From NCBI GenBank assembly GCA_019973155.2, contig BPQB01000022.1, forward strand, positions 186,001 through 250,000: a stretch of 64,000 nt of DNA, in the 5' to 3' direction. Origin of the DNA: Phanerochaete sordida (lineage: Eukaryota > Basidiomycota > Agaricomycetes > Polyporales > Phanerochaetaceae). The notes under the pieces were generated by a model. It saw only the letters and a program-made list of their open reading frames with translations. It was not told the DNA's origin and searched no databases. Below, one piece after another: positions 43,575-55,759 of this stretch (the stretch's first letter is position 1; each line of letters starts with the position of its first letter). Both the position numbers and the translations under genes were made by a program.

Positions 43575-46124
43575 CTACATGCTATCGTCGTCCACCGATG
43601 GCAATCGATCGTCGAGCCGTCGCTTGAGGCGATCTCCAACGTGGACGTCGAACATGCCTGCCGCACGCAGGTTCTCGAGCTCGGGATGTTCGACTTCCGC
43701 CAGGTGTGGCTCGTTTCCCAGCAGCCAGGTGTACTGCAAGAGGCCGCCGCTGTCGATGGAGACGTCGGGATCGAAGGCCGCTCGCGCTGATGCCGGGACA
43801 CGGATGACGAGGATGGCGACGACGAGCAACACAACGGAGGTGACCAGGCCGACGAGTATCTGTCAAGTATCGTGGAGTTAGGTAAATAAGGGGACCATGC
43901 GTTCAAGTCGACGATGAAGACATACAGGAAGTATGCTCAGCTGTGAATCGCATGAGCAAGGACCGTACAACACTGTCGTTATCGAGACGTACGTTTAGGC
44001 GGAGCCTCTGAACGACCACATTTATAGTGGCTTCCCCATAATGGGACAGCGCATCGTCTGTTCCGACCAGTGTCAGGTTAAACTCGGTGGCCAGTGGCGA
44101 CACGAAAGTGCTCTGCAGCTGGGTCAGCTTGTCGATGGCATGCGGGCTCGAAGAGTCCATGTTGTTGCCTACAAAATCGTAGTCAGTTGGTAAAGCCAGG
44201 CTCGGACGCGACTGTGCATACTGTACCAAGCCACAGCGGCGAGCGCCTTCGCCATGCTGTGGTTGATCTCGGCAACGCTCACGTTCGTCCTGTTCCCGGA
44301 CGCAAGGCGCAAGTCCTCGCTGAGAAATCTACACAGAACTCAGCGCCGTGAGATAACGCAGCAGGGTACGTGCGCACACGTCGAACGCCGAAGGCGCGAC
44401 CGGGTACGAGTCTGACTCCCTCAGGAAGGTGTTGATGACCACGTTGCGCTGCGGCGGGTCGACCTGGAACGCGGTGTAGTTGAAGCCAGGCAGCAGCTGC
44501 GGCGGCGCGCCGTCCGTCAGATTCGCGAGCCCCGCAGAGACCGTCAGCGAGCTGCTGTGTCCGCTCAGCGGCGAGAAGTACGGCGTGTTCTGCGCGGCGC
44601 GGAGCTGGTCGGTGAGCGCGGGGTCATCAGGCCACGTCCAGTCCCGCCAGTGCACGTCCGCCTTCGGCGGTGGCGGCGGAGCAAGCGGCGTGCGAGTGTC
44701 CACCGAGACGTCGATTTTGATATTGGTGATTTGTACGCTGCATGCGAGGATTTGGAGGCCTGTAATCAAGACTGGATGGGCAAAGGAAATGTCAGCGGTG
44801 GGTGATTGACAGGGGGAGGGAATCGGGCGCGTACCAGCTGGGTCCGCGTACGGGTACGACACTACCGACACAAGGGGATCGATGGATACCCACGCGCCGC
44901 CGGGGACAGGCGGCTCTTTACCGTCTGCGTCGACGATAGCGACGGTAGAGAGCAGGAAGATTGGCGTCCAACACGTCCCAGGATGGTAGCCGGTACTTGG
45001 ATCGGAGGCGCTGCATCTGTGCTCAATGACCAGTGGCTGCCCTGTGTAGACCGCGGACGCGCTGTCTAGTAGGAGGTCAGTTTTAGTATGGTGTTAGCAG
45101 TTGAAAGAAGCTCACAAGGTAACGATGCCGAAAAGAGGTTGCTTTTGTTCCCGGGGCTATCCACATAGAAGAGCATCATCTCGGTGAGGGGCAGTCCGCC
45201 GCCGCCGCCGCTCCCAAAGGCATCTGGCGGACCAACCGTAGGCAACGCAGTGCAGTCGACATCGTACACGGATGCGTTGACGGCGGTACTTCCGTATGCA
45301 GACGGGATGGTCGGGATAATGTCGTAAATCATGTTCTCCTGGAGCCCCAGCGTAGGCACCTGGTCCGAAAACAGAAGAATGTCATATGCAGATGCATAGC
45401 TGCCGCATATCGGTGAGCTGAAGCCGCTGCATCCAAGAATCCTGCATAACTCACTTTGAGTGCGAGGTCGTAGTATTGGCCAGAATAGTTCGGTTCAACA
45501 TGGGCACAGTGTCGTTGTAGGGCACGACGCTGAGCACAGTTGGTATCGTGACATGAAGCAGCCACATCCCGACGAGGTACGCGGTGATGTAGGCCACGCC
45601 GAGCATAGCCGCGCGCATCTTGAACTGCTCCCAGAGCGACGAGCAGGCCGCGCCGAGCCCAAGCCAGGCGCTGCTTTTATCGTGGAGGGCGGTCAGCGTC
45701 TGGCGGACGTAAAGGTCGCTGCGGAAAGCCAGGGACTGCGTCGACGCGACCAAGGCGGCGAGGATGAGCTGCATAGCAGAGTCAGACGCGCACCCAGAGT
45801 GTCAAGGAGCGGGGGGCATACCGTGCCAAACACCTGCATCGCCGTCGTCACCGCGAGCGGGTACCATTCGACCGAAAAGGGCGTGAGGGCGAATGTGACC
45901 GAGTGCTCGGCGCGTCGCACACAGAGGGCCAGCAGGATGATGTGCAGGAGGATGAGGATGCCGTGCAGGCCGATGCAGATTGCGGCGTGCGTGCGGTACG
46001 CTGACCAACTGGTTTTGCGCCTTGGTGTAGGGGACATGCCTTGCACACCTTGCCTAGGTTGAGGAGAGTCGGGGCCCGGACTACCTTGTGCACCCCGCTC
46101 CTGTTTCAGAGGAGCGTATTTCAT
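43575..46124 (-). CDS. Multi-pass membrane protein of unknown function
   Basis: The start MKYAPLKQERGAQGSPG at 46124 leads into a cytosolic tail and a helix around AICIGLHGILILLHIILLAL. A second hydrophobic region follows (LAVTTAMQVFGT then LILAALVASTQSL), then AYITAYLVGMWLLHVTIPTVL. A large, presumably extracellular part contains several N-glycosylation sequons (NRTI, NKSN, NLTD, NYTA) and Gly- or Pro-rich loops. The last helix, ILVGLVTSVVLLVVAILVI, precedes a cytosolic tail ending at 43575. The pattern matches anonymous Agaricomycete transmembrane proteins. About ten exons are needed, including a 15-base exon at 43926-43940 that keeps the frame into the last helix. No enzymatic motif is seen. 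Confidence 0.68.
43926..43940 (-). other. 15-base micro-exon in the membrane-protein gene
   Basis: On the minus strand these 15 bases encode Leu-Ser-Ile-Leu-Pro. They are flanked by AG upstream and GT downstream, with introns of about 53 bases on either side. Reading through without this exon leaves the last membrane helix out of frame. Confidence 0.6.
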
Positions 46125-47301
46125 GCCGCGTTATCAAGTCGCCGAACTGTTTGAAGGCGGCAGGGGGAGTCGAGCCGTCGGCTGGGGACCTTCGTCGCTG
46201 GAGAGGGTGCAAACCCGGGAGCATGGCAGCCCTCCCGCTGCAGACAGGCTCTTTGTTCTCAGCCAAGGCGTGGGGATGGCTTGGCATCCTGGATGCAGGG
46301 TCTACCAAGAACGCCATCTGTCAAAGAAAACTCTGTTACCACGACCCCTCACAAGACACAAGACGAATGTCGCATCCATAGCGACATGAGACTGCTCACC
46401 GGTTCTGGACACATCTTGGTCGGCGAAATCGCCTACACGCGGATGACGGTACCCAGTATAATTACCTGCAATGCTTGCAGCGAAGGATGCCTCTCGGGAG
46501 GCGAGATCACGCTCTCGGGACTTGCTATCGAGCCATCCACACAAGGCACGCCCTCGGGACGCTCATATGGGCGATTAAGAGGCGATCCATCCGCGAGACC
46601 CGAGAATGGCAGGCCTATTCAGAGCCTTCTGCCTGGATTACACAGTCCGTGGTCTTGGCGCGACAGCATCTCGACAGCCGGCGGTATTACCCTCGGGCAA
46701 ATTCGCCTAGCTGATATGTCTGCGGATCTGTTGGCACACGGGTTCAGGACCTGTCACACGAGCCTTGAGTGCAGGACAGCGTCCGTCAAGGATCTAACAC
46801 GCACCATCGAGATTACTTGTCGACGGCTATGTCGTTGCAGCCATAGAATAACACGTGCGGGGGAGATCGGATCGCCCAAAAAAAAGCCAGTTTTCCGAGG
46901 CTTTGTGGCGCGGGGATGGCGCAGTCAAAGGTGGCGCAATGCAGGAACGGGTGCGATCAAGATAGACGCAGGATGATACATATATACAGATGAGATAGCT
47001 AGCGCTAGCAGATGAGCAGGGAGGCCTAATAAATACTGCAAAGTACCTCTTGCATCCAAAGGAGGAAGAAAGTATGGCACTGGGGTGTTGAGTTCTATGA
47101 GTACGGGGAGATGGGCTTGTAGACAGACGGATAGAGTCTATGGTAGACTGCAAGGGGAGCAAAGGTACACACAGCTAGACAATACAACAACAGATAAAAA
47201 ATATTCCAGAGCAAACCTTAGGGCTGGTTTCGTGAGCATCGTGAGAGGTCGTGTCGACAGGCGTTCCGGACAGAAGCGGGTGAAACATACGTCGAAGTGA
47301 A
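46125..47301. other. Intergenic stretch
   Basis: This contains the promoter of the membrane-protein gene and the 3' end of the secreted-protein gene at 47302. No gene is recognised; a 231-codon plus-strand frame (46281-46976) shows no domain. Confidence 0.55.
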
Positions 47302-48325
47302 TCAGAGGCGTTTGACGGTGAGAATCGCCACACGGCCGTCCACTGCAATTCCGTGGTTGATGCCTGCAAGCGTGTCAGTAACATCTCGGGAGGATAGGCG
47401 GACTGCAGCACCTCGCCGGCCGCGAGGCATCAGACCCTCGCGCCACTCGATCTCTGCACGCCACCACTTGCCCTGCCAGTGGCTGCCAGCGATGGCGCGC
47501 TCGACAAAGAAGTCGCGGCCGAGGTTGTAGCCGTCTTCGTCGATGCGATGGTTATTAGACGAATCCTAGTACAGTATATCAGCACGAGAATACGCGCGCA
47601 GGTAGCAGTGCGGGGCGTACCTTCTCCTTGGATGCACTGGGCGGGCATGGCGCGGGTCAATGTGCGCGGACGTGAGTCGGAGCGCAGGTACGCACCCGAT
47701 AAACCATGCGCCGCTGTTCGCGAGCGTGCCGTTCTGTTTCCACGCGCGGAAGTGATGCCCGCCGCGGACGCTTTCCCAGCAGGTGCCAATGACAGGGAAG
47801 TAGTGCTGGCGGATGAGCAAGTGTTCGCCCTTGCGGCCCAGCCCGTCGCCGAGGTCCGCGTTGTGGATGTTGCCGTAGTGCAAGCCCATGCACTCGCCCG
47901 CGAAGCCGATGGACCTTGCGCGGGCAGTGAGCACCGCCCCGCCGTGGGCTGGTAAGGACACTCACTGCGAATACTCGAGGAAGCCAGGCTCTTCGAGGAC
48001 CCACGGGTCAGAGAGCGCAGAGATAACGATGTTCAAAGGCTCTCCTAGTCTCCGCGTCGTGAACTGTGGGCGACACGGCGTGAGGGCGGCGAGACGACAC
48101 CGCTGGGGCTGTACGCACGTCAATGAAGCGTCCGCCGTTCAGTCTGGGGTCGACCCATCCCTCCGTGTTCTCCGTCGGCGGCAACTCTCCATTACGATAG
48201 TCTACAGCACCGAGCGAGTCGTCTGCAGCAAGGAGCGGAATCTGGTCGGCGTTGCCAACAGGAGAAGAGCGAGCCAGGAAAGCGAGAGCGAGTACGAGGA
48301 AGCAGGCAGGCAAGGAGCGAAGCAT
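47302..48325 (-). CDS. Secreted protein of an uncharacterised basidiomycete family
   Basis: A signal peptide (MLRSLPACFLVLALAFLARS) opens the protein. Blocks after the first intron (FTTRRLGEPLNIVISALSD, FLEYSQ, SIGFAGECMGLHYGNIHNAD, HYFPVIGTCWESVRGGHHF, WKQNGTLANSGAWF) and near the end (GYNLGRDFFVERAI, WQGKWWRAEIEW, NHGIAVDGRVAILTVKRL) are typical of a fungal secreted family that I know only as hypothetical. Conserved Trp, His and Cys residues suggest an enzyme fold, but no catalytic motif can be named. About six exons give roughly 290 residues. The last intron, ending at the AG before INHGIAV, was chosen to keep the conserved tail. Confidence 0.72.
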
Positions 48326-48733
48326 GCCCGCGACGGTGCGCTATTACAGCGACAGACGATACCGACAAACTGGGTACGCTGTTGCGGGGGCAAAAGAGAG
48401 CGTAGAGACCAGCGACCGAGCACTGGGGTAGGGTTGGAGTAAAAGAGAAAGGGTTGAAGCGGGCGGTCTCAGAGCGAGCACAGTCGATGCACGGCCCTTC
48501 CGGGGTCCCTGGAGACTGTGGGACTCCGGACACACCATGCCGGCGAACGTTTCCTACGCTATCGACGACCCACCGCCCTTCTTACGGCTAGCAGTCCAAT
48601 CCTGGTCTCACGAATTGTCATTGTTCGACATGAGCCTGATAAGACACGCAAGGATCACGACCTACGCCATAAATACATGCCTGCTGCCGACTGCTATGCG
48701 CGGCGATGATACGAACTGCCAACTTCGACGCCG
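48326..48733. other. Short intergenic stretch between two minus-strand genes
   Basis: This is the promoter of the secreted-protein gene and the 3' end of the F-box gene. No coding sequence is seen. Confidence 0.55.
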
Positions 48734-50089
48734 TCACCGAGAGACGCCAGCATGGCTCTGCAGAATATCAGGAAATACCTCCTTCTCGCCTAACCACCCT
48801 CCAGACGCAACTTGCTTCAGCAGGAAACGTTTGAAAGCCCCGTGCGCATTCAGCCTCGACAACGTCGAGTGCACGGAACTCAAGATATCGCGGTCCGAGA
48901 AGACCCACATGCCCTCCACGACGATTTGCTCTCGTTCTCGCAGCACGAGTGTGAGATCTTCGAGTGCCACATTGGATCCCGCAGAGACGGTCGCGATTAT
49001 TTGCCAGACGGCCTGCCAGTCGAATGGTGATGCTTGAATCGAGATCTCGAGGGATTTCAGGGCGCTGCAACACGCCAGAGAGACGACTGCGGAAGTCTCA
49101 GCTGCGTAAAAGAAGTCGATATGCATCAGCTATGATACCCTTATCATGAGTGCGGACTTACCCTGCGGGTCGCCGCAGAAACTGCTGAAGGAAAGGCTCA
49201 GACGGGTGAGATTCGCCTGCGTGGCAGCCAGGAGACGCTGCAGGCCCACCAAGGGGCACAGTTCCAGATCGCGCAGCACTAACGTATGGAGAACGTGCGA
49301 AGAGGGGGACTGCGCAAGGTGGACAAAGAGGGCTTCGCTCATCGAGCCTTGGGTCGAGACGCTGTCGATGGCGAGACGGTGTGGCGGAGGACATTCGACG
49401 CTGGCACGACAGAAATTGTAAAAACACGCGACGTCGACTTCGAGGTCTTCCACGCGCTTGAAGCAGTTGAGCAGGAGTAAGGCGTCGCTTGGGGGTATCT
49501 CCTCCTGCCTGCTTGAGATGACGAGGGTCTTCACTGACGCGAGCGCATGTTCGTCCTCCGCCGCAGGAGCCGACGTCACAAACACGTCCTGGAGATCCAA
49601 GTGCTCCAAGTGGGGCAGCAGGCGCAGGAGATAGAGCAACGACCGCGCGTCGTGGTAGGCCGTCGCGGGCGGGAGCAGCCAGTCCCACCGCTTGAGCGTG
49701 ACGACCGGGATGGTCCTGAGCTTGAGCTCGCGCACCGACGCCGCAATCGCGGGGCGTGCCTCAAAGAAGCCGCGAATGCGGCGGAACGCAGTGCGGCACT
49801 GCGGTGTCGCATCGGAGTTGGCGGCCTTTCCGTGGTATCCAATCGTCAGCGACACCTCGCGGAAGATGTGCGTCTGTGCCAGCGGGCGCCAGGCGTGGCA
49901 GACCAAGGCGCAGGAGTACAGGGCCCGCTTGTCCATTTGGCCGAGCTCATCGAAGATGGCGTCGATGAGTTCGATGGGGAGCTATGTTAGACACGATGAG
50001 CAGGCGCAGGACTGGATGGATTGCTGTGTGCCTACCTGAACGCTTCTGTCATCCTCGTCCAACATGCTGGACTGAGAAGCGTTATGCAT
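48734..50089 (-). CDS. F-box protein with leucine-rich region
   Basis: A 18-residue first exon (MHNASQSSMLDEDDRSVQ) joins LPIELIDAIFDELGQMDKRA across an intron. The F-box continues through LYSCALVCHAWRPLAQTHIF (about residues 19-60). F-box proteins bind Skp1 and act as substrate receptors of SCF ubiquitin ligases. The remainder holds irregular leucine-rich segments (SLLYLLRLLPHLEHLDLQDV, HTLVLRDLELCPLVGLQRLL, LTRLSLSFSSF), typical of the large F-box/LRR families of basidiomycetes. A short intron near 49130 joins the C-terminal part (ALKSLEISI, ALEDLTLVLRE), ending at 48734. The product is about 410 residues. Target unknown. Confidence 0.8.
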
Positions 50090-53000
50090 ATGGCGACTCG
50101 ACTCTGTCTGAAGTTGACGGAGCTGTTGGATACGTCGTGGTGGTGGCAGCGATTGCGGAGAGTTTGAGCAGCTCGGGCCTGGCGCGCCGACGGGCGGTTG
50201 CCGAACAACACATCCAGGCACATCCCCATCCGGCTCACCGCCAGCTTGACGCCGCCGGCCTGCCGCTGCGCTCCAGCGACGACGACGAGCGGCGGCGGTC
50301 TTGTCTCGCAGGCTTTTGGCACAGGTCGCAGCTATATCTACACCACTAGTGTTCGAAGGCTCGCATACATGAAACCCGGCATGTCGTCTACGACCCACTG
50401 TGGACATCCTACCCACTCCGGATCCTGTTTCCAGAGGGCTCAGCAACGTGTTGAGTCGCCCCTGCGGTCGCCAGACGCGATGCCTACCATGCATGCATAT
50501 TGCGATGCCAAGATGGTCTTCCCGTCGCCCCGGTACATCGATGGTGCAGCTGTGGCCCGCAGTTGTCGCTCGTCGAGCCGCCGCTGAATGCGACGCGTGA
50601 AAGACTGGCCCCACGGTTCCTGGGCTTGGGCGCGGTCTCGCTGCGGGGCGAAATGGCTTGGGCTCAGCGAATGCGGAGCGATGTCTCATGCGGTCGCGGG
50701 CAGGGGGCGCGGGGATGACGAAGCGATGACAGAACAATCTTCCATGGACTCGTATATTTCGTTCGGGACCATACTTTGGTGCTATGTACACGTATGTATG
50801 TCGTTGTGACGCACGTCTCCTGGTCTGCCTGCCGTTGTAAGCAATTATATCAGCGACCGAACCCGATCCAGAGATTTCAGTGTGACGCACCTGACGCTAC
50901 ACCGCCCTCAAGCCGCCACCACTCCGACCTGAACACCTCCACCAATTTCTGCCACCGCGATATCAGGACATCGGACACCATACGGTTGGATATGCGCAAG
51001 TCGACGTCTTGTCTATCCGAAGGAAGTGGTGATATAACTTGGCAAGTCAACGGCGGTGGTTGGTGAAGATACAGACTCTCTTGAGCCTTCGATGGCTCCC
51101 AGATAACACACCAAGGATCCAGGTAGCGACACGTGTTGAGTAGCCTAGCCGAGCAGTTCACGGGGACCAAGAAAACGCTGACGAGGGATGGTAGTAGACG
51201 ACCAAGGTCCAGTGCGAAGAGGGCCTTCCCTGGGCTCAGTCGCGGTCGCGCCGGCGGCACAAGCCCGGAGCTGACGAGGCCCTGGTCAGGTCAAGAGGGC
51301 GTCGCGCCATGTGTGATGCCCCCGTCTGACGCCGCCCAGTCAGGGGAAAAACGAAGGGCCCAGAACACGGACGCGGGAATGCTGCTGGGAGGCGCACTGA
51401 TGTGCACCTCGTCACAGCGCGAAGCTCCTGATGCCAGCGCTGCGCGTGCCCAGGCTCTCCGTGTTCGCCGTGGGGCCTTCCACAGAGGTGCCTGCCCCGC
51501 GCGCGAGCTGCCTGCGCCGTCGGACGCGCTGCGGTGCCCGTCGCCCGCCCACCACCCCCGCCGGCGGCGTCACCCACAGCCAGGATGCGAAACGTGGAGC
51601 GGGGACCGTCCGGAGGGGCTATCTTGCACCGTCCAGACGAGCACGGGCTCGATGAGCAATCTTGGACCGTCCGCAACCTCCCTCAGCCCCAGTCTCCCAT
51701 CTCCGGATGGACCAGCTGAGCGCCTGCCTGGACGTGACGCCGTCGCTTCGTCCCTGACCAGGGTAGCGCCACGCTTCCTCTGCCGAACCGAGCCACGAGC
51801 CGTACAACATCGCCAGGAAGTCTTCAGAGAGGTCGTAGGGGGGTTGAAATGTGCGTGGGCTGATTGGAGGCGAGCGGAGCATGGTGACGAGGACCGGCTG
51901 TAGGGGGCGAAGACGACGGCAGGAGGGTGGGGGTGGTAGAAGAACTGCCCGGGACCTCAACGTAGAACGGACGTCCCGCTCCATGGAGATAGCTGGCGGG
52001 GGTCCGCGACTCGTTCGCCATTATCAAGCGGCGTGGCCGATAACTCCGGGACGACGAAGAGCGGAAGTATGCTGGCCTCCCGCACCCTAATGTCGGGTTA
52101 GAGCGTTGGCTGGGACGGCAAAATCGTGACATTTGCTCGGGAATTGATTGAACGGAGAGTACAGGGCATCCACTAAGCAAGTACGCTAGTGGAAGACACC
52201 TTTGCAGAGGCCCAACGGTCACCTAACCTGCTCGGTGGCTCCTCCCTCGACGGTGGTCCAAAGCGGTGTCCAGCGCAGGTCGTCGCCTTTAAGGCGCGGT
52301 GAAAGACCAACGGAGCAAGCATTGTACCTCCATGCGGGAAGTCTGGGGTATATTCAGCAATGCCTGTAGGAGGCTGGGGCGGCGCCATCTTGTCCCGATC
52401 GAGGAAGTTTTACGGACGAGGTGTGTATCCCCTTCAGGGAGATGTCTTGCTTACCAGGCGGGACTAAACGTCTTCTGTTGCTCAGAAGCGTGTGGGCCAT
52501 CGTTTATCCCAGATACGAGGGCCCGGGAACTTGGCCCCTGTCGGAGCGGGGCTCGGTCTGGTACGTCGTCCTGCAAACCACCGCGATGGCGCGGCAACGT
52601 GAACGCTGCTGACAGCCTGTACAGTTCATGGGACGTACAGGATAGTGTGCTTGGCCTCAGGAAAATACGGGAGGCACGGAGGGACGCGCAGTCCTCCCAT
52701 CGATGCACGCAGGACGTATGCGGGGCATCGCTGGACCGGCGACCGTCGAGCCAATGGCAAGACGGCACGGAGGATGGCCGCATCGAGACAACCAGCCGCA
52801 TGGGCCCAAACCGGTCCTGTGAGAGCATGGTTGGTGGATCTGCTGGCCCTGTGCACGGTGAGGCGTCCCCTCCCGGCGAATACAATATCGAGTGGCTTTT
52901 ACGGTCCCAGTAGGCGTCGTCGAAAGCCTCTGTGACTCCGTTTGCGTGCGTGCTCCTCGGTGGGGACGTGCCAAGGGGTCGCCGGGGGCCGAATGGTCTC

Positions 53001-53802
53001 CTGCGGGACGTCGGCAACAAAATCAAACCGCTAGCAAGAGCGAGAACGTACCTCCTACCCACGACGGTGTCCAGGCACCAACACGCTTCTCACGGCCCAT
53101 CTGTCAGCCTACGACTTTCGGGTGGGTGTAACTTCTCTCTCCTTGGAGCAAATGCGGGGTAGAGACTTGACCCAGGCTAGGTGACACTGCGGGGGACGGA
53201 CGGATGAAGCGAGAGATACGGCGGCCGGGCCATGGCGTCGAGAGCGGTGCGACCAGTGGACGCCGCGGCGAGGGGATAGCAGAAGGGCAGGCGAGGCAGC
53301 AGAGAGCAGGAGAGAGAGGCGAGCGTCGGCGGGTGCGTGGGTGATGCAACGCATTGCTCATAGGGCCGGCACCTGCCGCCCAATGCAGTGCCGAAAGGCG
53401 GCGGACGCTCTCGCTGCTCTCATCGTTGACGACGACGTGCGCAGCGACCAGCTCTGCTTCTGCACCCTCTCGTCGCCCTCCCCGTCTCCCTCGCCGCAGA
53501 CGACTGCCCGCACGCCCGTTTCATGCTTGTTCTATCCCAAACGTTCTCGTCGTCTCGAGCGCCTTCGGTTTTCGAGATCTTCAGCACGAGCAAGAACTAG
53601 GCCCCTCCGGAGCCGACCCATATGGACGACTTCGTGGTTTAGACTTACTCATTATCGATGGCACGTCCACGTATTGTCTGTGCCCTTTCAGGGGGTTCCA
53701 ACCCGTCCACTCGCGGGCGGCCCCACTCAGACGTTCTTATACCCTTCAGGACCCTCGCCCACCCGGCCTGGACCACAGTTCAAACCCCTCTTCCCGCACC
53801 GC
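50090..53802. other. 3.7-kb stretch without a recognised gene
   Basis: Long overlapping open frames occur on both strands (for example 51133-51903 plus, 52299-52913 plus, 49982-50890 minus), but their translations are Arg/Pro/Ser-rich with no domain. A minus-strand segment near 51800 (SEDFLAMLYGSWLGSAEEAW) looks coding-like and could belong to a lost or unusual gene. The frame upstream of the F-box ATG at 53803 is open back to 53341 and is treated as leader. Confidence 0.45.
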
Positions 53803-54992
53803 ATGTCCCTCGAGTCCATCCCCGTCGAGATCGTCGACAAGTTTGTCCGTTTCGCCTATGACACCGGCGGCGGAGCCACCCTCGCGTCGTGTGCTCTCGT
53901 CTGCCGCACATGGCGAGGCGTATCGCGCTCCTACATCTTCGAGCGCGTCAAGGTCCCCTCTGACCACCGCCTCACTGCCCTCGAGGACCTCGTCGAGCGT
54001 GACCTCGACGTCGGTCCCCTCATCCGCACCCTGGTAGTACAACCGCTTCCCCAGCTTGCCACCACACCGTCGCCCTGGGTCAGCAGGCTCGCCAAGCGGC
54101 TACCGGCGAAACTCGTGCGGCTACACGCCCTCGAAGTCCGCCATCTATTCGACCTCGGCGACCTCTTCGAGCACGGCTTCGTGCACGACCTCGCCACCTT
54201 CACGTCCGTCGAAAGCCTCACCCTCGACCAGTGCGCGCTCAACCTCGAGCTCGTGTACCCGCTCGCGGCCGCCTTTCCGGGCCTGCGCCACCTGAGCCTG
54301 GGCGCCATCATGCCTGTCCCCTGCGTGCTGCCGGCCCCGCCGCCCCAGCTGCACCCCCCGCACCTCACGTCGCTCGCGCTCGACGTCGGCGACGTGTACC
54401 CCAGCGGCATGCGCGACGCCGCGGACTGGCTCCTGCGCGGGCCGTCGCGCGAGACGCTGCGCGCGCTCACGCTCGTCGCGCGCCTCGGCACGCTCCCCGC
54501 CGCGGGCGCGCTCCTGACCGCGCTCGGCCCGCAGCTCACGGCGCTCGACCTCGAGCTCGCGCTCCAGTTCCCTGCGTCCATCGAGGCTGAAAGTAAGCGC
54601 GCGCCCCGCGGCCCCTGCGTCCCTCCCGTCCTGCGCGCTCACGTCCCCCTGCAGTGGTCCGGACCGAGATCAGCCTCCGCCCGTGCACCGCCCTCCGCGC
54701 GCTGACGCTCCGCCACCACAATCCCCTCTCGCGCGCCGTGCTCGAGCTCGTCTCCGAGGTGCGCACGCCGCTCCGGAGCCTCACCCTCGGTGTCCTCGAC
54801 GTCGACGGTGCCGCCGCACTCCCGTGCTTCGCACCCCTCGCGGTATGCCTCAGCGAGGCGCTCATGCGCACGCTGCAGGAAGGGCGCGTGCTCTACCGCG
54901 GTCCGCTGCCGGAGAGCGCCGTCTTGAAGAAGTTGCGCGAGGACTTGCCCTTGTTGCACGCGCGTGGTACTCTCAAGGTCGAGCGCCTGTAG
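53803..54992 (+). CDS. F-box-like protein with leucine-rich region
   Basis: The start MSLESIPVEIVDKFVRFAYD followed by LASCALVCRTWRGVSRSYIF is F-box-like (about residues 4-45). The rest is a leucine-rich repeat-like array (VESLTLDQCALNLELV, LRHLSLGAIMPV, LTSLALDVGDVY, LRALTLVARLGTLP, LTALDLELALQF, LRALTLRHHNP). One intron, with donor after GAAA at 54592, joins MVRTEISLRP and the last repeat. The product is about 375 residues. The likely role is an SCF adaptor, by family analogy only. A longer frame upstream (to 53341) is probably leader. Confidence 0.72.
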
Positions 54993-55759
54993 AAACATGG
55001 TAAGCGGCCGTCGCCACCGCTGCTGAAAGATCTCACCATATTCCCTGCCTAGATGTCTCTGTGCCCGGGTGGAAAACACGGTCGTCCGGGCGAAATGGTA
55101 GTCGTACACCTGCTTTGTTTGTCTAGGGGTAAGCTTTGCTGTCTGCTGTGCTCGTACTCGGTATGCTATCCATGGCTTCAGTATCTAGGCCGTGCTGTAT
55201 AGAGCCACGGGCGCCACTTGCCACATGTCTGACCGCCTCGGCTCGAGCCAATTGATCGCGGCTGTTTGAGATTGTGCTGGATTTGGCGGAGATGGGATTC
55301 CAGCAAATCATGAAGTGCGCGCGCTTTGTGCCTGTGACGTCTATTTGCTCTTGTTTGAAACAGAAGCCTATGCTTACCAAATATATCTAGCTCTCCCTCG
55401 TTCTCTTTTGTCTTCCCGCCGTGAGGCCAGTCGCAAGGACGTTTAGGCGCACCGTGGCGGCGAAAAGGATCAGAAATTCAATCCAGGCCGCCGAGAATCA
55501 GCATCCTGCAGAGGATATGGTCGCCACCTAGGACACAAAAGCTGGTACGAAAGCTTCCGCAGGGGACAGAGTCCGATGCCGGGGTCCATGTCGTCAGTAT
55601 CGACGCAGCACGGCGAGCGACGGGCTAGCGTAAGCATGCGACCCCTAATGGGGAACTGCTGCCGCGGCGACCAATTTCCAAAGTCCTCGACGGCCGCGAC
55701 ACCAAATAAACGGATGCAATAAATTATGCAATAACGATAGACAGCGAGCCGCGACGACC
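54993..55759. other. Convergent 3' region
   Basis: This lies between the 3' ends of the F-box-like and nuclease genes. No gene is seen. Confidence 0.6.

Noticed and set aside
43900..44010. Apparent frameshift before the last helix of the membrane protein
   Set aside because: A 53-base intron followed by a 15-base exon explains the frame change with canonical splice sites.
49982..50890. 302-codon minus-strand open frame upstream of the F-box gene
   Set aside because: It runs through the F-box gene's first exon and intron in read-through fashion and has no domain; the spliced F-box model explains that end better.
53341..53802. N-terminal extension of the F-box-like protein
   Set aside because: The frame is open from an ATG at 53344 region, but the extension is Arg/Ser/Pro-rich, and the F-box starts within ten residues of the ATG at 53803, as is usual.
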